A stretch of DNA of 64,000 bases from Sulfurimonas indica (GTDB taxonomy: Bacteria; Campylobacterota; Campylobacteria; Campylobacterales; Sulfurimonadaceae). The translations under genes were made by a program, and so were the position numbers. The stretch spans positions 1 through 64,000 of the forward strand of contig NZ_SDID01000001.1 of the NCBI RefSeq assembly GCF_009192995.1, in the 5' to 3' direction. The notes below the pieces were generated by a model that made no database searches, was not told the origin of the DNA, and saw only the letters and a program-made list of their open reading frames with translations. Below are positions 8,041 through 15,344 of the stretch, one piece after another (positions within the stretch are counted from its first letter, which is position 1; the number at the start of each line of letters is the position of its first letter).

Positions 8041-8579
8041 AATATCTCCAATGCATATGATTTAGCAATCAGCAGTGATATTGCCACATTCAATAAAAGC
8101 AAAAAGACAATAAAAATATGCTCTGCTATAGAATTGGTATAAAATCTCAACTGTTTTGGCAAGATTGCTATTTTTGTGTTTGGAAAAAACGGAAAGAAAA
8201 AACCATTGATTCCACCTTTTGTCAACATGTCTCCTAAATCATGCATCAATATTCCAAGCGAAAAACCATATAGGAAAAGTTTTGTGAAATAATCCTGCAC
8301 GAAATAAGTAGCCACAAATAGGGCTATCGGAACGAACAGGTAGTGCGTAAATGTTCTATGTTTAAAAACAGAACTCATAACTAAAGAAATTGCGTAAAGC
8401 CTTCTTCCTATATAGCTTTCGCTCTCATCAATATCTGGAGCAAGAGAGCCAAAAATTACACTAAAATAAAAAGCAATCAAATCTATCGTTTCAATATCAT
8501 TGCATGCTATATCTAAGCAATACTCAATTATTACAAGTGCAGAAACACTTGCTAATGCCATGTGTCCTTTTGCTGTCAC
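8037..8579 (-). CDS. YdjM/DUF457-type membrane-bound hydrolase-like protein
   Basis: A 180-residue membrane protein with the family pattern: an early histidine (MTAKGHMALASVSA), a GSLAPDIDESES motif at about residues 44-55, an arginine/histidine motif FKHRTFTHYL at about 72-81, and a second LMHDLGDMLTKGGI at about 111-124. These His/Asp residues are the expected metal site of the YdjM family (inner-membrane, metal-dependent hydrolase-like). Hydrophobic segments fill the rest. Its stop and start overlap the neighbours by four bases. A YdjM-type gene inside a conjugation operon is unusual and its substrate is unknown. Confidence 0.75.
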   Translation of the reverse strand: MTAKGHMALASVSALVIIEYCLDIACNDIETIDLIAFYFSVIFGSLAPDIDESESYIGRRLYAISLVMSSVFKHRTFTHYLFVPIALFVATYFVQDYFTKLFLYGFSLGILMHDLGDMLTKGGINGFFFPFFPNTKIAILPKQLRFYTNSIAEHIFIVFLLLLNVAISLLIAKSYALEIF

Positions 8580-9280
8580 AATTCTTCCTCTTTAGATGAA
8601 CCGGGTTTTATATATTTCTTCACATAAATAATTTCCTGTGTTCTGGCATTCTTATCAGCCAAAATCAAATCTTTTAAAAAATCATTTTTTATTTTCACTG
8701 GCGAGTGTTGAACATTGATTGTTTGATACACTGTATCGACAACATCTTTTGTTATTTCTCTGTTTCCATTCAAAGCCTCAGATGAAAGATAATCTTGAAG
8801 AAACTTTGCACTTATTTTTTCATGTGACATTTTTGCGGAATTGTGTACTAAACGCTTTACAGCTAGAGATTTGCCAAAATCATGAAGTAGGGCACACATA
8901 ACATTTATTCCGGCAGTGTTGCCTTGTTTTGAAAGTTTTAATGTTTCGTAAGCCACATTTGTACTGTGTGTAAATAAATCTATTTCATACAGCAGATCAT
9001 AATTGGAAAAAGTTTTTTTAAGATAGATGTCGTAATTTTTATCAACACTTGGAGTATTTGCAAAATCATACTCAATCATTAAATTGAGAATATTCTTAAT
9101 GGTTTTTTTAAATGACGGAGTTCTCTTTATAATATATTGAACCACATCCAATAGCTCCTCTTTTTCATTCTCTATTAAAGGAACATCAACAACATCCTCT
9201 ATGATGGGCGACAATGCTCTTCTTTCTTCAAGTTTTAAAAAAAGATTGTATATGTTTGCAATATCAATAAACTTATTCAC
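8576..9280 (-). CDS. HD-domain protein of the conjugative element
   Basis: A 234-residue soluble protein. The central part reads DLFTHSTNVAYETL (about 101-114) and VMCALLHDFGKSLAVKR (about 128-144), then SAKMSHEKISAKFLQDYL, the H...HD...H arrangement of HD-superfamily phosphohydrolases; a later QHSP motif with K and D residues (near 191-210, ending in LILADKNAR) completes it. Similar HD modules occur in the TraI_2-type relaxase proteins of integrative conjugative elements, but the DNA-nicking partner is not seen here. It starts 13 bases after the 58-residue gene. Enzymatic role and substrate are unknown. Confidence 0.7.
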   Translation of the reverse strand: MNKFIDIANIYNLFLKLEERRALSPIIEDVVDVPLIENEKEELLDVVQYIIKRTPSFKKTIKNILNLMIEYDFANTPSVDKNYDIYLKKTFSNYDLLYEIDLFTHSTNVAYETLKLSKQGNTAGINVMCALLHDFGKSLAVKRLVHNSAKMSHEKISAKFLQDYLSSEALNGNREITKDVVDTVYQTINVQHSPVKIKNDFLKDLILADKNARTQEIIYVKKYIKPGSSKEEEL

Positions 9281-9293
9281 TTTTTATCCTATA

Positions 9294-9470
9294 CTAAACT
9301 TTTGTTATTTGAACTTTGTGGTTACTAAGTGTTAAAACATTTGACGAACCCTTGATGAAAATATCAGTTGTGTTTTTATTGATTCGTACTTTTGTAAAAT
9401 CCACAATCTCGATTGAGAATGTCATGCCGAAAAAAATAAGTTTTTTTATCTCGTTTTTTAAAAGTTCCAT
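9294..9470 (-). CDS. 58-residue protein of unknown function
   Basis: The frame MELLKNEIKKLIFFGMTFSIEIVD... starts directly after the TAG stop of the BRO-N gene (TAG-ATG) and ends 13 bases before the HD gene, filling what would otherwise be a gap in a tightly packed operon. The predicted protein has alternating hydrophobic and charged residues with beta-strand character (VDFTKVRI, DIFIKGSSNVLTL). No family is recognised. Position is the main support. Confidence 0.55.
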   Translation of the reverse strand: MELLKNEIKKLIFFGMTFSIEIVDFTKVRINKNTTDIFIKGSSNVLTLSNHKVQITKV

Positions 9471-10379
9471 CTATTGCTCCTGTGTTGTATTCTCAGTAAT
9501 TATTCGTAACGCTTTTTCTGTCAAGGCCACATAATCAAAACTCGTGTTTTCCAAAACAAGCTTTTCAAACAATTCGTGTTTAAAAAGATTTTCTATTTTT
9601 TGTTTTATAAGCACAATAGAATCATTGCTAACTTCTTTGATCACATCTTCCATATTAAAGTAGTAATATATTGTTTCGTTTACGGTAATTTGTTTATTAT
9701 CTTTATTGGAAAGTAGGGCATAGATTGACAAAAAGAGTTCTATATCCTCTGTGTACATATCTACATCTTTTCTATAGAGAGTTGGGTTTTCATAACACAA
9801 CAATCGTTTTACGTTTTCAATCTCACTAAAAAGTCTTTCATTTGATTCTATATAGTTGTCGAATTTTGGAAGACTTTTAATATTGGCTTGAAAACCAATT
9901 AATCCTTCTGTCTGTTTTACAAGTTGTTCAACACTGCTACTAAGGCAATCAATAGCCATCTTTTGATCAAAAATATTACTTACCACAATCTCTTGTAATC
10001 TTTCAATTGCCTTGAAGATATGATCTTCAACAATTTCTATTTTTTTTGTTTCAGAAGAAACAGAATAAGTGCCTTGTTTTCTGATTGTCGGTAAAACTTC
10101 ACCCGTAACCCATTTTTTAAATTTTTTTGCTTCTGGTTTGTTGGAACGCAAGATGAGTGAATATAATCCAGATTCTGTTACTACCGACATATCTCTATTT
10201 TGACCTGATGAAAAAATTCTTTGTGTCAGCTTTTCATCATCATCTAATTTCGACAAGGTCATTGACACATCACTATAACCCAGCGCATCACAAATATCCT
10301 TCACCACAAACAATGGATTACCCGAATCACCTAATACACGAATTTCCGCATTTTCATTTTTAAATATTTGAGGTATCAT
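9471..10379 (-). CDS. BRO-N domain protein, first gene of the tra operon
   Basis: Start at 10379 is chosen because AAGGA lies seven bases upstream of MIPQIF; a frame extending to 10409 lacks this. Residues 1-105 form a BRO-N domain: NAEIRVLGDSGNPLFVVKDICDALGY, then VVTESGLYSLILRSNKPEAKKFKKWVTGEVLPTIRK, the signature of the phage antirepressor / baculovirus Bro family of DNA-binding domains. The remaining ~200 residues are helical and unlike known antirepressor C-termini. Being first in the operon, it probably regulates transfer genes. Such proteins are typical of phages and mobile elements. Confidence 0.8.
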   Translation of the reverse strand: MIPQIFKNENAEIRVLGDSGNPLFVVKDICDALGYSDVSMTLSKLDDDEKLTQRIFSSGQNRDMSVVTESGLYSLILRSNKPEAKKFKKWVTGEVLPTIRKQGTYSVSSETKKIEIVEDHIFKAIERLQEIVVSNIFDQKMAIDCLSSSVEQLVKQTEGLIGFQANIKSLPKFDNYIESNERLFSEIENVKRLLCYENPTLYRKDVDMYTEDIELFLSIYALLSNKDNKQITVNETIYYYFNMEDVIKEVSNDSIVLIKQKIENLFKHELFEKLVLENTSFDYVALTEKALRIITENTTQEQ

Positions 10380-10480
10380 ATTTTTTTCCTTGAGGATTTT
10401 ATTAAACATAAAATATTTCTTATAAATTTATAATAACTATATTTATTAAGTTTAGAAGCTATTTTAATGATATAATTGCG

Positions 10481-10610
10481 TATTCTAATAGGGTAAAAAT
10501 ATTTTTCAAGAGAATTTACATTATGTTAACCAATAAGAATTTATAACATGAATGTACTATACGAAAAAGCGTATCCACTCTTAATGTATCTTACCCTATA
10601 CTTTAGAATA
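10481..10610. repeat. Inverted repeat pair TATTCTAA..TAGGGTAA in the divergent intergenic region
   Basis: TATTCTAATAGGGTAA at 10481-10496 recurs in inverted form at 10591-10610 as TATTCTAAAGTATAGGGTAA (minus strand), so two blocks of 8 bases match with a 4-base insertion. The pair lies in the 245-base gap between the BRO-N gene (minus) and the 67-residue gene (plus). Possible regulator sites or element-end sequence; between them is also a small ATACG/CGTAT hairpin (10561 region). Nothing else is visible in the gap. Confidence 0.5.
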
Positions 10611-10624
10611 AGGAATAAATCAAT

Positions 10625-10828
10625 ATGGAAAGAAAGCAGCAATTAATTAAAGATATCCAAGACCTTCTTAACAGTTATAATGGTGTACGCCCTACCTCAA
10701 TAAATCCAAACTTATTGGAGTTCATGGATGAAGAGACGCTTATAAATATAATAGACTCTCTATTGAATCAAAAAGAGGAAAACAGAGAAGCTGATACAGA
10801 ATGGTTAGAAAAATTTAAAACAAAATAA
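10625..10828 (+). CDS. 67-residue acidic protein of unknown function
   Basis: A short helical, acidic protein (MERKQQLIKDIQDLLNSYNGVRPTSINPNLLEFMDEETLINIIDSL...) preceded by an AAGGA site about ten bases upstream. The pattern of a helix, a PTSINPNLLEFMD turn and a second helix suggests a small folded domain. No family is recognised. It lies between the conjugative element and the response-regulator gene, so it could belong to either. Confidence 0.6.
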   Translation: MERKQQLIKDIQDLLNSYNGVRPTSINPNLLEFMDEETLINIIDSLLNQKEENREADTEWLEKFKTK

Positions 10829-10870
10829 ATCATTGTTTCATTTTGTTATCGTTATTTACTATTAATAATG

Positions 10871-10876
10871 TATAAT
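10871..10876 (+). promoter_or_regulatory. -10 box of the REC-RHH regulator gene
   Basis: A consensus TATAAT lies 30 bases before the ATG of the regulator, with AGAGGA as ribosome site between. No good -35 is visible, which is common for promoters in this phylum. Confidence 0.55.
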
Positions 10877-10905
10877 TTCACAAATTAAAATAAGAGGATA
10901 ACACA

Positions 10906-11454
10906 ATGAGTAGCAATGTAGATTTAATCCAGCTTACTGAACAAACGAAAAAACTTACAGCAATGGTTGTAGAAGATGAAAAAGTGACAAATGAACTTTT
11001 AAGCTCTACATTTAAAAACTTCTTTTCAGATGTAGATTCATGCTTTGACGGTGAAACTGCTTTAAAAATATATGAAGAGAAAAAACCTGATGTTGTTTTT
11101 GTTGATATTATCATGAGCGGTATGGATGGTATCGAATTAGCACGTAAAATTCGTGAGATCAATCCTGCACAGATTATTATTGTAATTTCAGCAAGTAACG
11201 ATATGGAGAAAATTTCTGAATCAATCGAAGTTGGTGTAAACAGCTTCATCCAAAAACCTATCGACACAAAGAAAATCATTGAACTTTTAAATAATGTTGT
11301 TTCAATGATTGCTAAAAAGAAAAAAGTAGAGACAAAAACTTTCTCTATCTCTTTACCATTGGACCTTTACGAAACTGTAAACGACAATGCAAAAGCTGAA
11401 AGTATCTCTAAAAATGCTGTAATCATCAGAGCACTTCGTAGTTTTTACGAATAA
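10906..11454 (+). CDS. Response regulator: receiver domain fused to ribbon-helix-helix DNA-binding domain
   Basis: A 182-residue protein. Residues 17-135 form a CheY-like receiver: acidic pair ED in VVEDEKVT, phospho-acceptor Asp67 in VVFVDIIMSGMDG, Ser95 and Lys117 in NSFIQKP. After a lysine-rich linker the C-terminus (about 145-182) reads FSISLPLDLYETVNDNAKAESISKNAVI..., the strand-helix-helix form of Arc/MetJ-type ribbon-helix-helix domains. The usual output is a winged helix or HTH, so this fusion is uncommon. No sensor kinase is encoded next to it. It has its own promoter and a strong hairpin follows it. Confidence 0.8.
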   Translation: MSSNVDLIQLTEQTKKLTAMVVEDEKVTNELLSSTFKNFFSDVDSCFDGETALKIYEEKKPDVVFVDIIMSGMDGIELARKIREINPAQIIIVISASNDMEKISESIEVGVNSFIQKPIDTKKIIELLNNVVSMIAKKKKVETKTFSISLPLDLYETVNDNAKAESISKNAVIIRALRSFYE

Positions 11455-11462
11455 TCACATTT

Positions 11463-11504
11463 TTATATAGATTTTAGCTTTATTTAAGAGTAAAATCTAT
11501 ATAA
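11463..11504 (+). terminator. 14-bp perfect inverted repeat after the regulator gene
   Basis: TTATATAGATTTTA (11463-11476) is repeated exactly inverted at 11491-11504, with a 14-base loop. It begins eight bases after the stop of the regulator gene and could end its transcript. The right arm also contains TATAAT (11499-11504), which is well placed as the -10 box of the tRNA-Glu gene, so the element may serve both. Confidence 0.55.
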
Positions 11505-11509
11505 TTTCG

Positions 11510-11529
11510 GCTCAACAAAACTGTTGAGC
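11510..11529 (+). promoter_or_regulatory. Hairpin in the tRNA-Glu leader
   Basis: GCTCAACA and TGTTGAGC pair perfectly over eight bases around a four-base loop, 14 bases before the tRNA. It would sit at the very 5' end of the precursor made from the TATAAT at 11499 and may guide processing or be a leftover of another transcript. Confidence 0.45.
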
Positions 11530-11543
11530 TTTCACATAAAAGT

Positions 11544-11618
11544 GGCCCCTTCGTCTAGCGGTTAGGATCCATGGTTTTCATCCATGTTACAGGAGTTCGA
11601 GTCTCCTAGGGGTCACCA
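11544..11618 (+). tRNA. tRNA-Glu (anticodon TTC)
   Basis: The 75-base sequence folds as a cloverleaf: acceptor GGCCCCT pairs with AGGGGTC, the anticodon arm reads CCATG-GTTTTCAT-CATGT with anticodon TTC, the T arm contains GGAGTTCGAGTCTCC, and the 3' end ACCA is encoded. It directly precedes the glutamyl-tRNA synthetase gene by 84 bases. Confidence 0.93.
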
Positions 11619-11702
11619 CTTTTTCTTAAAAAACAATCCAAACAAACACTTTAGATTAATCAAAAATACGCTAAAATCACAAAAAAATATTTAGGAATTT
11701 TT

Positions 11703-12974
11703 ATGCTTAGATTTGCATCCAGTCCTACTGCTGATATGCACATTGGTGACTTACGTGTTGCCCTATTTAACTACCTTATTGCAAAACAACGTCAAGAAGA
11801 TTTAGTTATCCGTATTGAAGATACTGATAAAAAGAGTAATATCGAAGGAAAAGATCAGGAAATTTTAGATCTTCTTGGACTTTTTGGTATTGAGTATTCA
11901 CAGGTAATATACCAAAGCCAAAATTTTCGTTTTCACTCTGCTATGGCTCTGCAGCTTCTTCATGAAAAAAAAGCTTTCTCATGTTTCTGTTCTGATGAGT
12001 GGCTTGAGAAAAAACGTGAAGAGGCAAAGAAAGCAAAACAGGCATATAGATATGATGATGCTTGTCGCAATCTTCCTGCTGAGCTTGTAATAGACAATAC
12101 TGCCCCTTTTACTGTAAGAATTGCCCGTCCGGATGAGCCTATTGTCATTCATGACAAGATAAAAGGTGATATAAGTTTTGATCCGGATGCAGTTGACAGT
12201 TTTATCATTATGAATCAAGATAAAACACCTACATATAACTTTGCCTGTGCAGTGGATGATATGCTCAGTGATGTCTCTATGGTTATTCGCAGTGAAGACC
12301 ATATGAATAATACTCCAAAACAGGTACATATTAGAAATCAGCTTGGCTATGAGAAAGAGATAGAGTATGCACACCTACCTGCCATAATAGATGAAGATAC
12401 AGTTAGTGTGAAAGAGCTACTAGAACAAGGATATCTACCGGAAGCCATTTTAAATTATTTAATATTAACAGGCAATAAGCCTCCACGTGAGATATTTACA
12501 CTTGAAGAAGCGAAAAAGTGGTTCACGCTTGATACTATTTCAAACTTCCCTGCTCGCTTTGATATGGATATGTTGAAGCATATAAACAAAGAACATATGA
12601 AGATCATGGATGCTACAGAGCTTTCACGCTATGTCGGTTTTGCTGATGCAGATATTGGTGAGCTTGCTCGTATCTACCTGGAAGAAGCGGGAACGACACG
12701 TGAGCTCAAAGAGAAAATCGCACCTATATTCACACCAAGAGATGTACCAGAAGCTTTTAGTAAGCAGGGTGCTATTATGAAAGAAGCAATTATAAAAGCA
12801 CCTCATTTTGAGGAATATGATGATTTTAAAGAACACATCACAAAAAAGACCGGACTTACAGGTAAAAATTTCGTTACACCACTTCGTATATTACTTACTA
12901 ATGCAGAAGATGGTCCAGATATCGCAGATATCTATAAGTATCTTAAAAATTATATAAGGGAGATTATAAAATGA
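11703..12974 (+). CDS. gltX: Glutamyl-tRNA synthetase-like protein lacking a visible KMSKS loop
   Basis: A 423-residue class I synthetase: SSPTADMHIGDLRVALFNYL carries the HIGH motif (residues 13-16), followed by RIEDTDKKSN and a full anticodon-binding half. It would attach glutamate to tRNA-Glu or tRNA-Gln. Where relatives have the KMSKR loop between LPxIxxED and SVKxLLEQGYLP, this protein reads LPAIIDEDTVSVKELLEQGY (about residues 225-244), so about eight to ten residues including the KMSKS lysines are missing, in frame. Many Campylobacterota have two GluRS genes of different specificity; this may be one specialised or impaired copy. It overlaps yggT by four bases. Confidence 0.85.
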   Translation: MLRFASSPTADMHIGDLRVALFNYLIAKQRQEDLVIRIEDTDKKSNIEGKDQEILDLLGLFGIEYSQVIYQSQNFRFHSAMALQLLHEKKAFSCFCSDEWLEKKREEAKKAKQAYRYDDACRNLPAELVIDNTAPFTVRIARPDEPIVIHDKIKGDISFDPDAVDSFIIMNQDKTPTYNFACAVDDMLSDVSMVIRSEDHMNNTPKQVHIRNQLGYEKEIEYAHLPAIIDEDTVSVKELLEQGYLPEAILNYLILTGNKPPREIFTLEEAKKWFTLDTISNFPARFDMDMLKHINKEHMKIMDATELSRYVGFADADIGELARIYLEEAGTTRELKEKIAPIFTPRDVPEAFSKQGAIMKEAIIKAPHFEEYDDFKEHITKKTGLTGKNFVTPLRILLTNAEDGPDIADIYKYLKNYIREIIK

Positions 12975-13249
12975 TAGTAGATATTATTCAAGGAATTGGT
13001 GGGATTGTGATCTCACTGATTAATGTATATATTTGGGTTATAATTATTGCTGCACTGCTAAGCTTTGTAAATCCGGACCCTTTTAATCCTATTGTCCAGT
13101 TTTTATACAGAGTGACTAATCCTGCCTATGCATTTGTCAGAAGGTTTATTCCAACAAATTTGAATGGGCTTGATTTTGCACCACTTATTATAATCATAGC
13201 ACTGCAGGTGCTTATTGTTATTCTCTCTTCTATTTTAAGAAGTCTCTAG
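12971..13249 (+). CDS. YggT family membrane protein
   Basis: A 92-residue membrane protein with two hydrophobic segments (about 10-35 and 68-90) separated by a conserved loop SFVNPDPFNPIVQFLYRVTNPAYAFVRRFIP, the YggT hallmark. Function is poorly known; family members are linked to cell division or osmotic/ion tolerance. It is coupled to gltX by an ATGA overlap. Confidence 0.85.
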   Translation: MIVDIIQGIGGIVISLINVYIWVIIIAALLSFVNPDPFNPIVQFLYRVTNPAYAFVRRFIPTNLNGLDFAPLIIIIALQVLIVILSSILRSL

Positions 13250-13250
13250 A

Positions 13251-13709
13251 TTATTTATCTTTAACAAACTGCAAGGTAGCATTTGCTGCCTTAGACGTTT
13301 CTATTTTCAGATTTAACACATTTCCCTCTTTTTGAAATCCAAGCAGACAGTACTTGCTCCATGGTGCAGTAAATGATGTTAGATAAGAGAATTCATTCTC
13401 TGATTCAAGCTCTTCTTGTAACAGAGATGGTTTGCCATTAAGCGTGAATGTAACGGTATCGTTTTTATCTTTTATGTAATAATAAACATAAAAATACTCG
13501 TTTTGATTATACATCTCAGGCAGTACTTTATTAAGATGGATAACATTGATGACACCCTCTACTTTTGTGCCCTTTTTAATTTTAAGCGTTTGAATACTGT
13601 CTTCACTCAGCTCTTTTACTGAAGTAAAGTGAAATTTTTCAAATGCATTTTTTTGAGCACATCCAATAAATAGTAGAATAAATAGTACAGTTGCTAAAAA
13701 AGTTCTCAT
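13251..13709 (-). CDS. Small lipoprotein, unknown function
   Basis: A 152-residue protein with signal peptide and lipobox (ILLFIGCAQK). The mature part is beta-rich and moderately acidic, with EYFYVYYYIKDKNDTVTFTLNG in the middle, suggesting a small periplasmic beta domain on the outer or inner membrane. It is convergent with yggT (one base apart) and stands alone. I do not recognise the family. Confidence 0.7.
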   Translation of the reverse strand: MRTFLATVLFILLFIGCAQKNAFEKFHFTSVKELSEDSIQTLKIKKGTKVEGVINVIHLNKVLPEMYNQNEYFYVYYYIKDKNDTVTFTLNGKPSLLQEELESENEFSYLTSFTAPWSKYCLLGFQKEGNVLNLKIETSKAANATLQFVKDK

Positions 13710-13794
13710 TATATACCTTAAATTTTAGATGAAATTATATCTTATTAAACTCTTCTTTTGTATAATAACTTAAAATTTAAAGCAAAGTTGAACA

Positions 13795-14298
13795 TTGAGT
13801 AAAAGATTAGCAGTTGCATTTACAGGGCCATCCAACAGTGGTAAAACTACTTTGATATTAAAAGTAGCACGTAAACTCATTCATGAGCATAAGTTGGAAG
13901 TTGCGATTATAAAACACGACCCAAAAGATAAAGCCCGTTTTGATGTCGAGGGAAAAGACAGTTATAAATTCAGTGATACTGGTGCAGAGGTAATCGTTAC
14001 TTCTCCAAACCGTACGACATACTTTTCTAACCGACATTCTGAACTTGAAGATATGATAAGGCTCTTCGATAAGTTTGATATTTTACTTGTTGAGGGACTA
14101 AAAAACCTCCCTCTTCCACGTATCAGTGTTTTTAGAGACTCCATAGATAAAGATTATTTTCCATACATGAATGCTTTGGCAATAGATGACAGTATCGACG
14201 TTTCAAAATATAATTTACCAACAGATGTTGATATTTTAGATCTAAATGATGCCAATGAAGTTATTACATGGATTCAAAACAATGCTAAAGAAGTATAA
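13795..14298 (+). CDS. mobB: Molybdopterin-guanine dinucleotide biosynthesis protein MobB
   Basis: A 167-residue GTPase-like protein starting at TTG: AVAFTGPSNSGKTTLILKVARKL is the P-loop, followed by VAIIKHDPKDKARFDVEGKDSYKFSDTGAEVIVTSPNRTTYF, the MobB signature, and DILLVEGLKNLPLPRISVFR, its Walker B-like region. MobB assists insertion of the guanine-dinucleotide molybdenum cofactor into enzymes such as nitrate reductase. It is followed 13 bases later by fbp, so the two are probably cotranscribed. Confidence 0.9.
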   Translation: MSKRLAVAFTGPSNSGKTTLILKVARKLIHEHKLEVAIIKHDPKDKARFDVEGKDSYKFSDTGAEVIVTSPNRTTYFSNRHSELEDMIRLFDKFDILLVEGLKNLPLPRISVFRDSIDKDYFPYMNALAIDDSIDVSKYNLPTDVDILDLNDANEVITWIQNNAKEV

Positions 14299-14311
14299 AA
14301 AAGGATAAAAT

Positions 14312-15154
14312 TTGAGAGATATATTTGACGCAATACAAAAAAGTGCAAAAAGAATTAAAATTGCCATCGATACAAAAGACATAGGCTATTCACAGCAAGA
14401 AAACTCTTCAGGAGAGACACAACTTGAGCTTGATATTCAATGTGATATGATTATTGAAGAGGAGTTCTCACGTATTGCATCTGTCCATACAGTAGCAAGT
14501 GAAGAAAAAGAGCATGAAGAACTACTGCACAGTGATGGAAAATACTTTATTGCTTATGATCCACTTGACGGTTCCTCTTTAGTAGATGTAAATCTTAGTG
14601 TCGGTTCTATCTTTGGAATTTATGAAGGCGGATTCTCATCCGATAAAATGGTTGCAGCATGTTATGTTGTTTATGGTCCGCGTGTTGAGATGGTTTTTGC
14701 AGAAAATAAAGTAAAACTTTACCTGCTTCAAGCTGGAGAGTTTGAATTTGTTAAAGAGATTCGTTTAAATGAAAAAGGTAAACTTATGGCTCCGGGCGGA
14801 ACACAGCAAAACTGGCCAAAATATCATAAAGCTATGATAGATGGTTTTTTTGCGGAAGGCTACAGACTACGCTATTCTGGTGGTATGGTACCTGATTTGC
14901 ATCAGATTCTTCTTAAAGGTGGCGGTCTTTTTTCTTATCCTGCTACAAGCGACAAGCCTGAAGGCAAACTGCGTCGTCTTTTTGAAGTATTTCCTTTTGC
15001 TTTTGTTTATGAGAAAGCCGGTGGTGAAGCAATAGATGGTAAAGAGAGAGTATTAGACTTATGCTGTGCACATATTCATGATACTTCTCCATGCTTTTTT
15101 GGTTCAAAAAGTGAAGTAGCACGTGTCAAAGAGGTTTATGCAAAAAATGCATAA
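14312..15154 (+). CDS. fbp: Fructose-1,6-bisphosphatase, class I
   Basis: A 280-residue protein with a TTG start. It has the class I motifs [41 protein letters not shown] (metal ligands Glu, Asp, Asp, Glu) and [26 protein letters not shown] for phosphate and sugar binding. It hydrolyses fructose-1,6-bisphosphate in gluconeogenesis, needed in an autotroph. It is shorter than the E. coli enzyme (332). The 3' end overlaps the start of a small cysteine protein gene. Confidence 0.93.
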   Translation: MRDIFDAIQKSAKRIKIAIDTKDIGYSQQENSSGETQLELDIQCDMIIEEEFSRIASVHTVASEEKEHEELLHSDGKYFIAYDPLDGSSLVDVNLSVGSIFGIYEGGFSSDKMVAACYVVYGPRVEMVFAENKVKLYLLQAGEFEFVKEIRLNEKGKLMAPGGTQQNWPKYHKAMIDGFFAEGYRLRYSGGMVPDLHQILLKGGGLFSYPATSDKPEGKLRRLFEVFPFAFVYEKAGGEAIDGKERVLDLCCAHIHDTSPCFFGSKSEVARVKEVYAKNA

Positions 15155-15344
15155 TGAACCAAAGGACAGATTTGAACTGCATCTCGATGAGATGATAAAA
15201 AAAGTTCAAGAGTGTCAACACAACAGAGGACACAAAAGCTGTTCTGCCTGTGAACTCTACATAGGTTGCGAGCTTCGAGACGAATATGTCAAAGCCGTTT
15301 ACAACAGTATGTCAAAAGGCGATACAGGCGGCTTTGAGTTTTAA
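15147..15344 (+). CDS. Small four-cysteine protein
   Basis: About 65 residues (start at 15147 preferred; 15138 or GTG 15123 also possible, since an AAGAGG site lies at 15128-15134). It has [33 protein letters not shown], four cysteines arranged C-x7-C-x2-C-x5-C plus histidines, suggesting a zinc or iron-sulphur site. It overlaps the end of fbp by eight bases or more and is translationally coupled. The ending [10 protein letters not shown] is distinctive. I know no function. Confidence 0.7.
   Translation: MHNEPKDRFELHLDEMIKKVQECQHNRGHKSCSACELYIGCELRDEYVKAVYNSMSKGDTGGFEF

Noticed and set aside
9316-9534. 72-codon plus-strand frame
   Set aside because: It lies opposite the BRO-N and 58-residue genes of a continuous minus-strand operon and has no ribosome site.
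10548-10646. 32-codon frame before the 67-residue gene
   Set aside because: No ribosome site; it overlaps the better supported start at 10625 in another frame.
11544-11618. tRNA-Glu as the insertion point of the conjugative element
   Set aside because: The tRNA 3' end faces away from the element and over 900 bases plus a regulator gene lie between; no repeat of the tRNA end was seen near the element.
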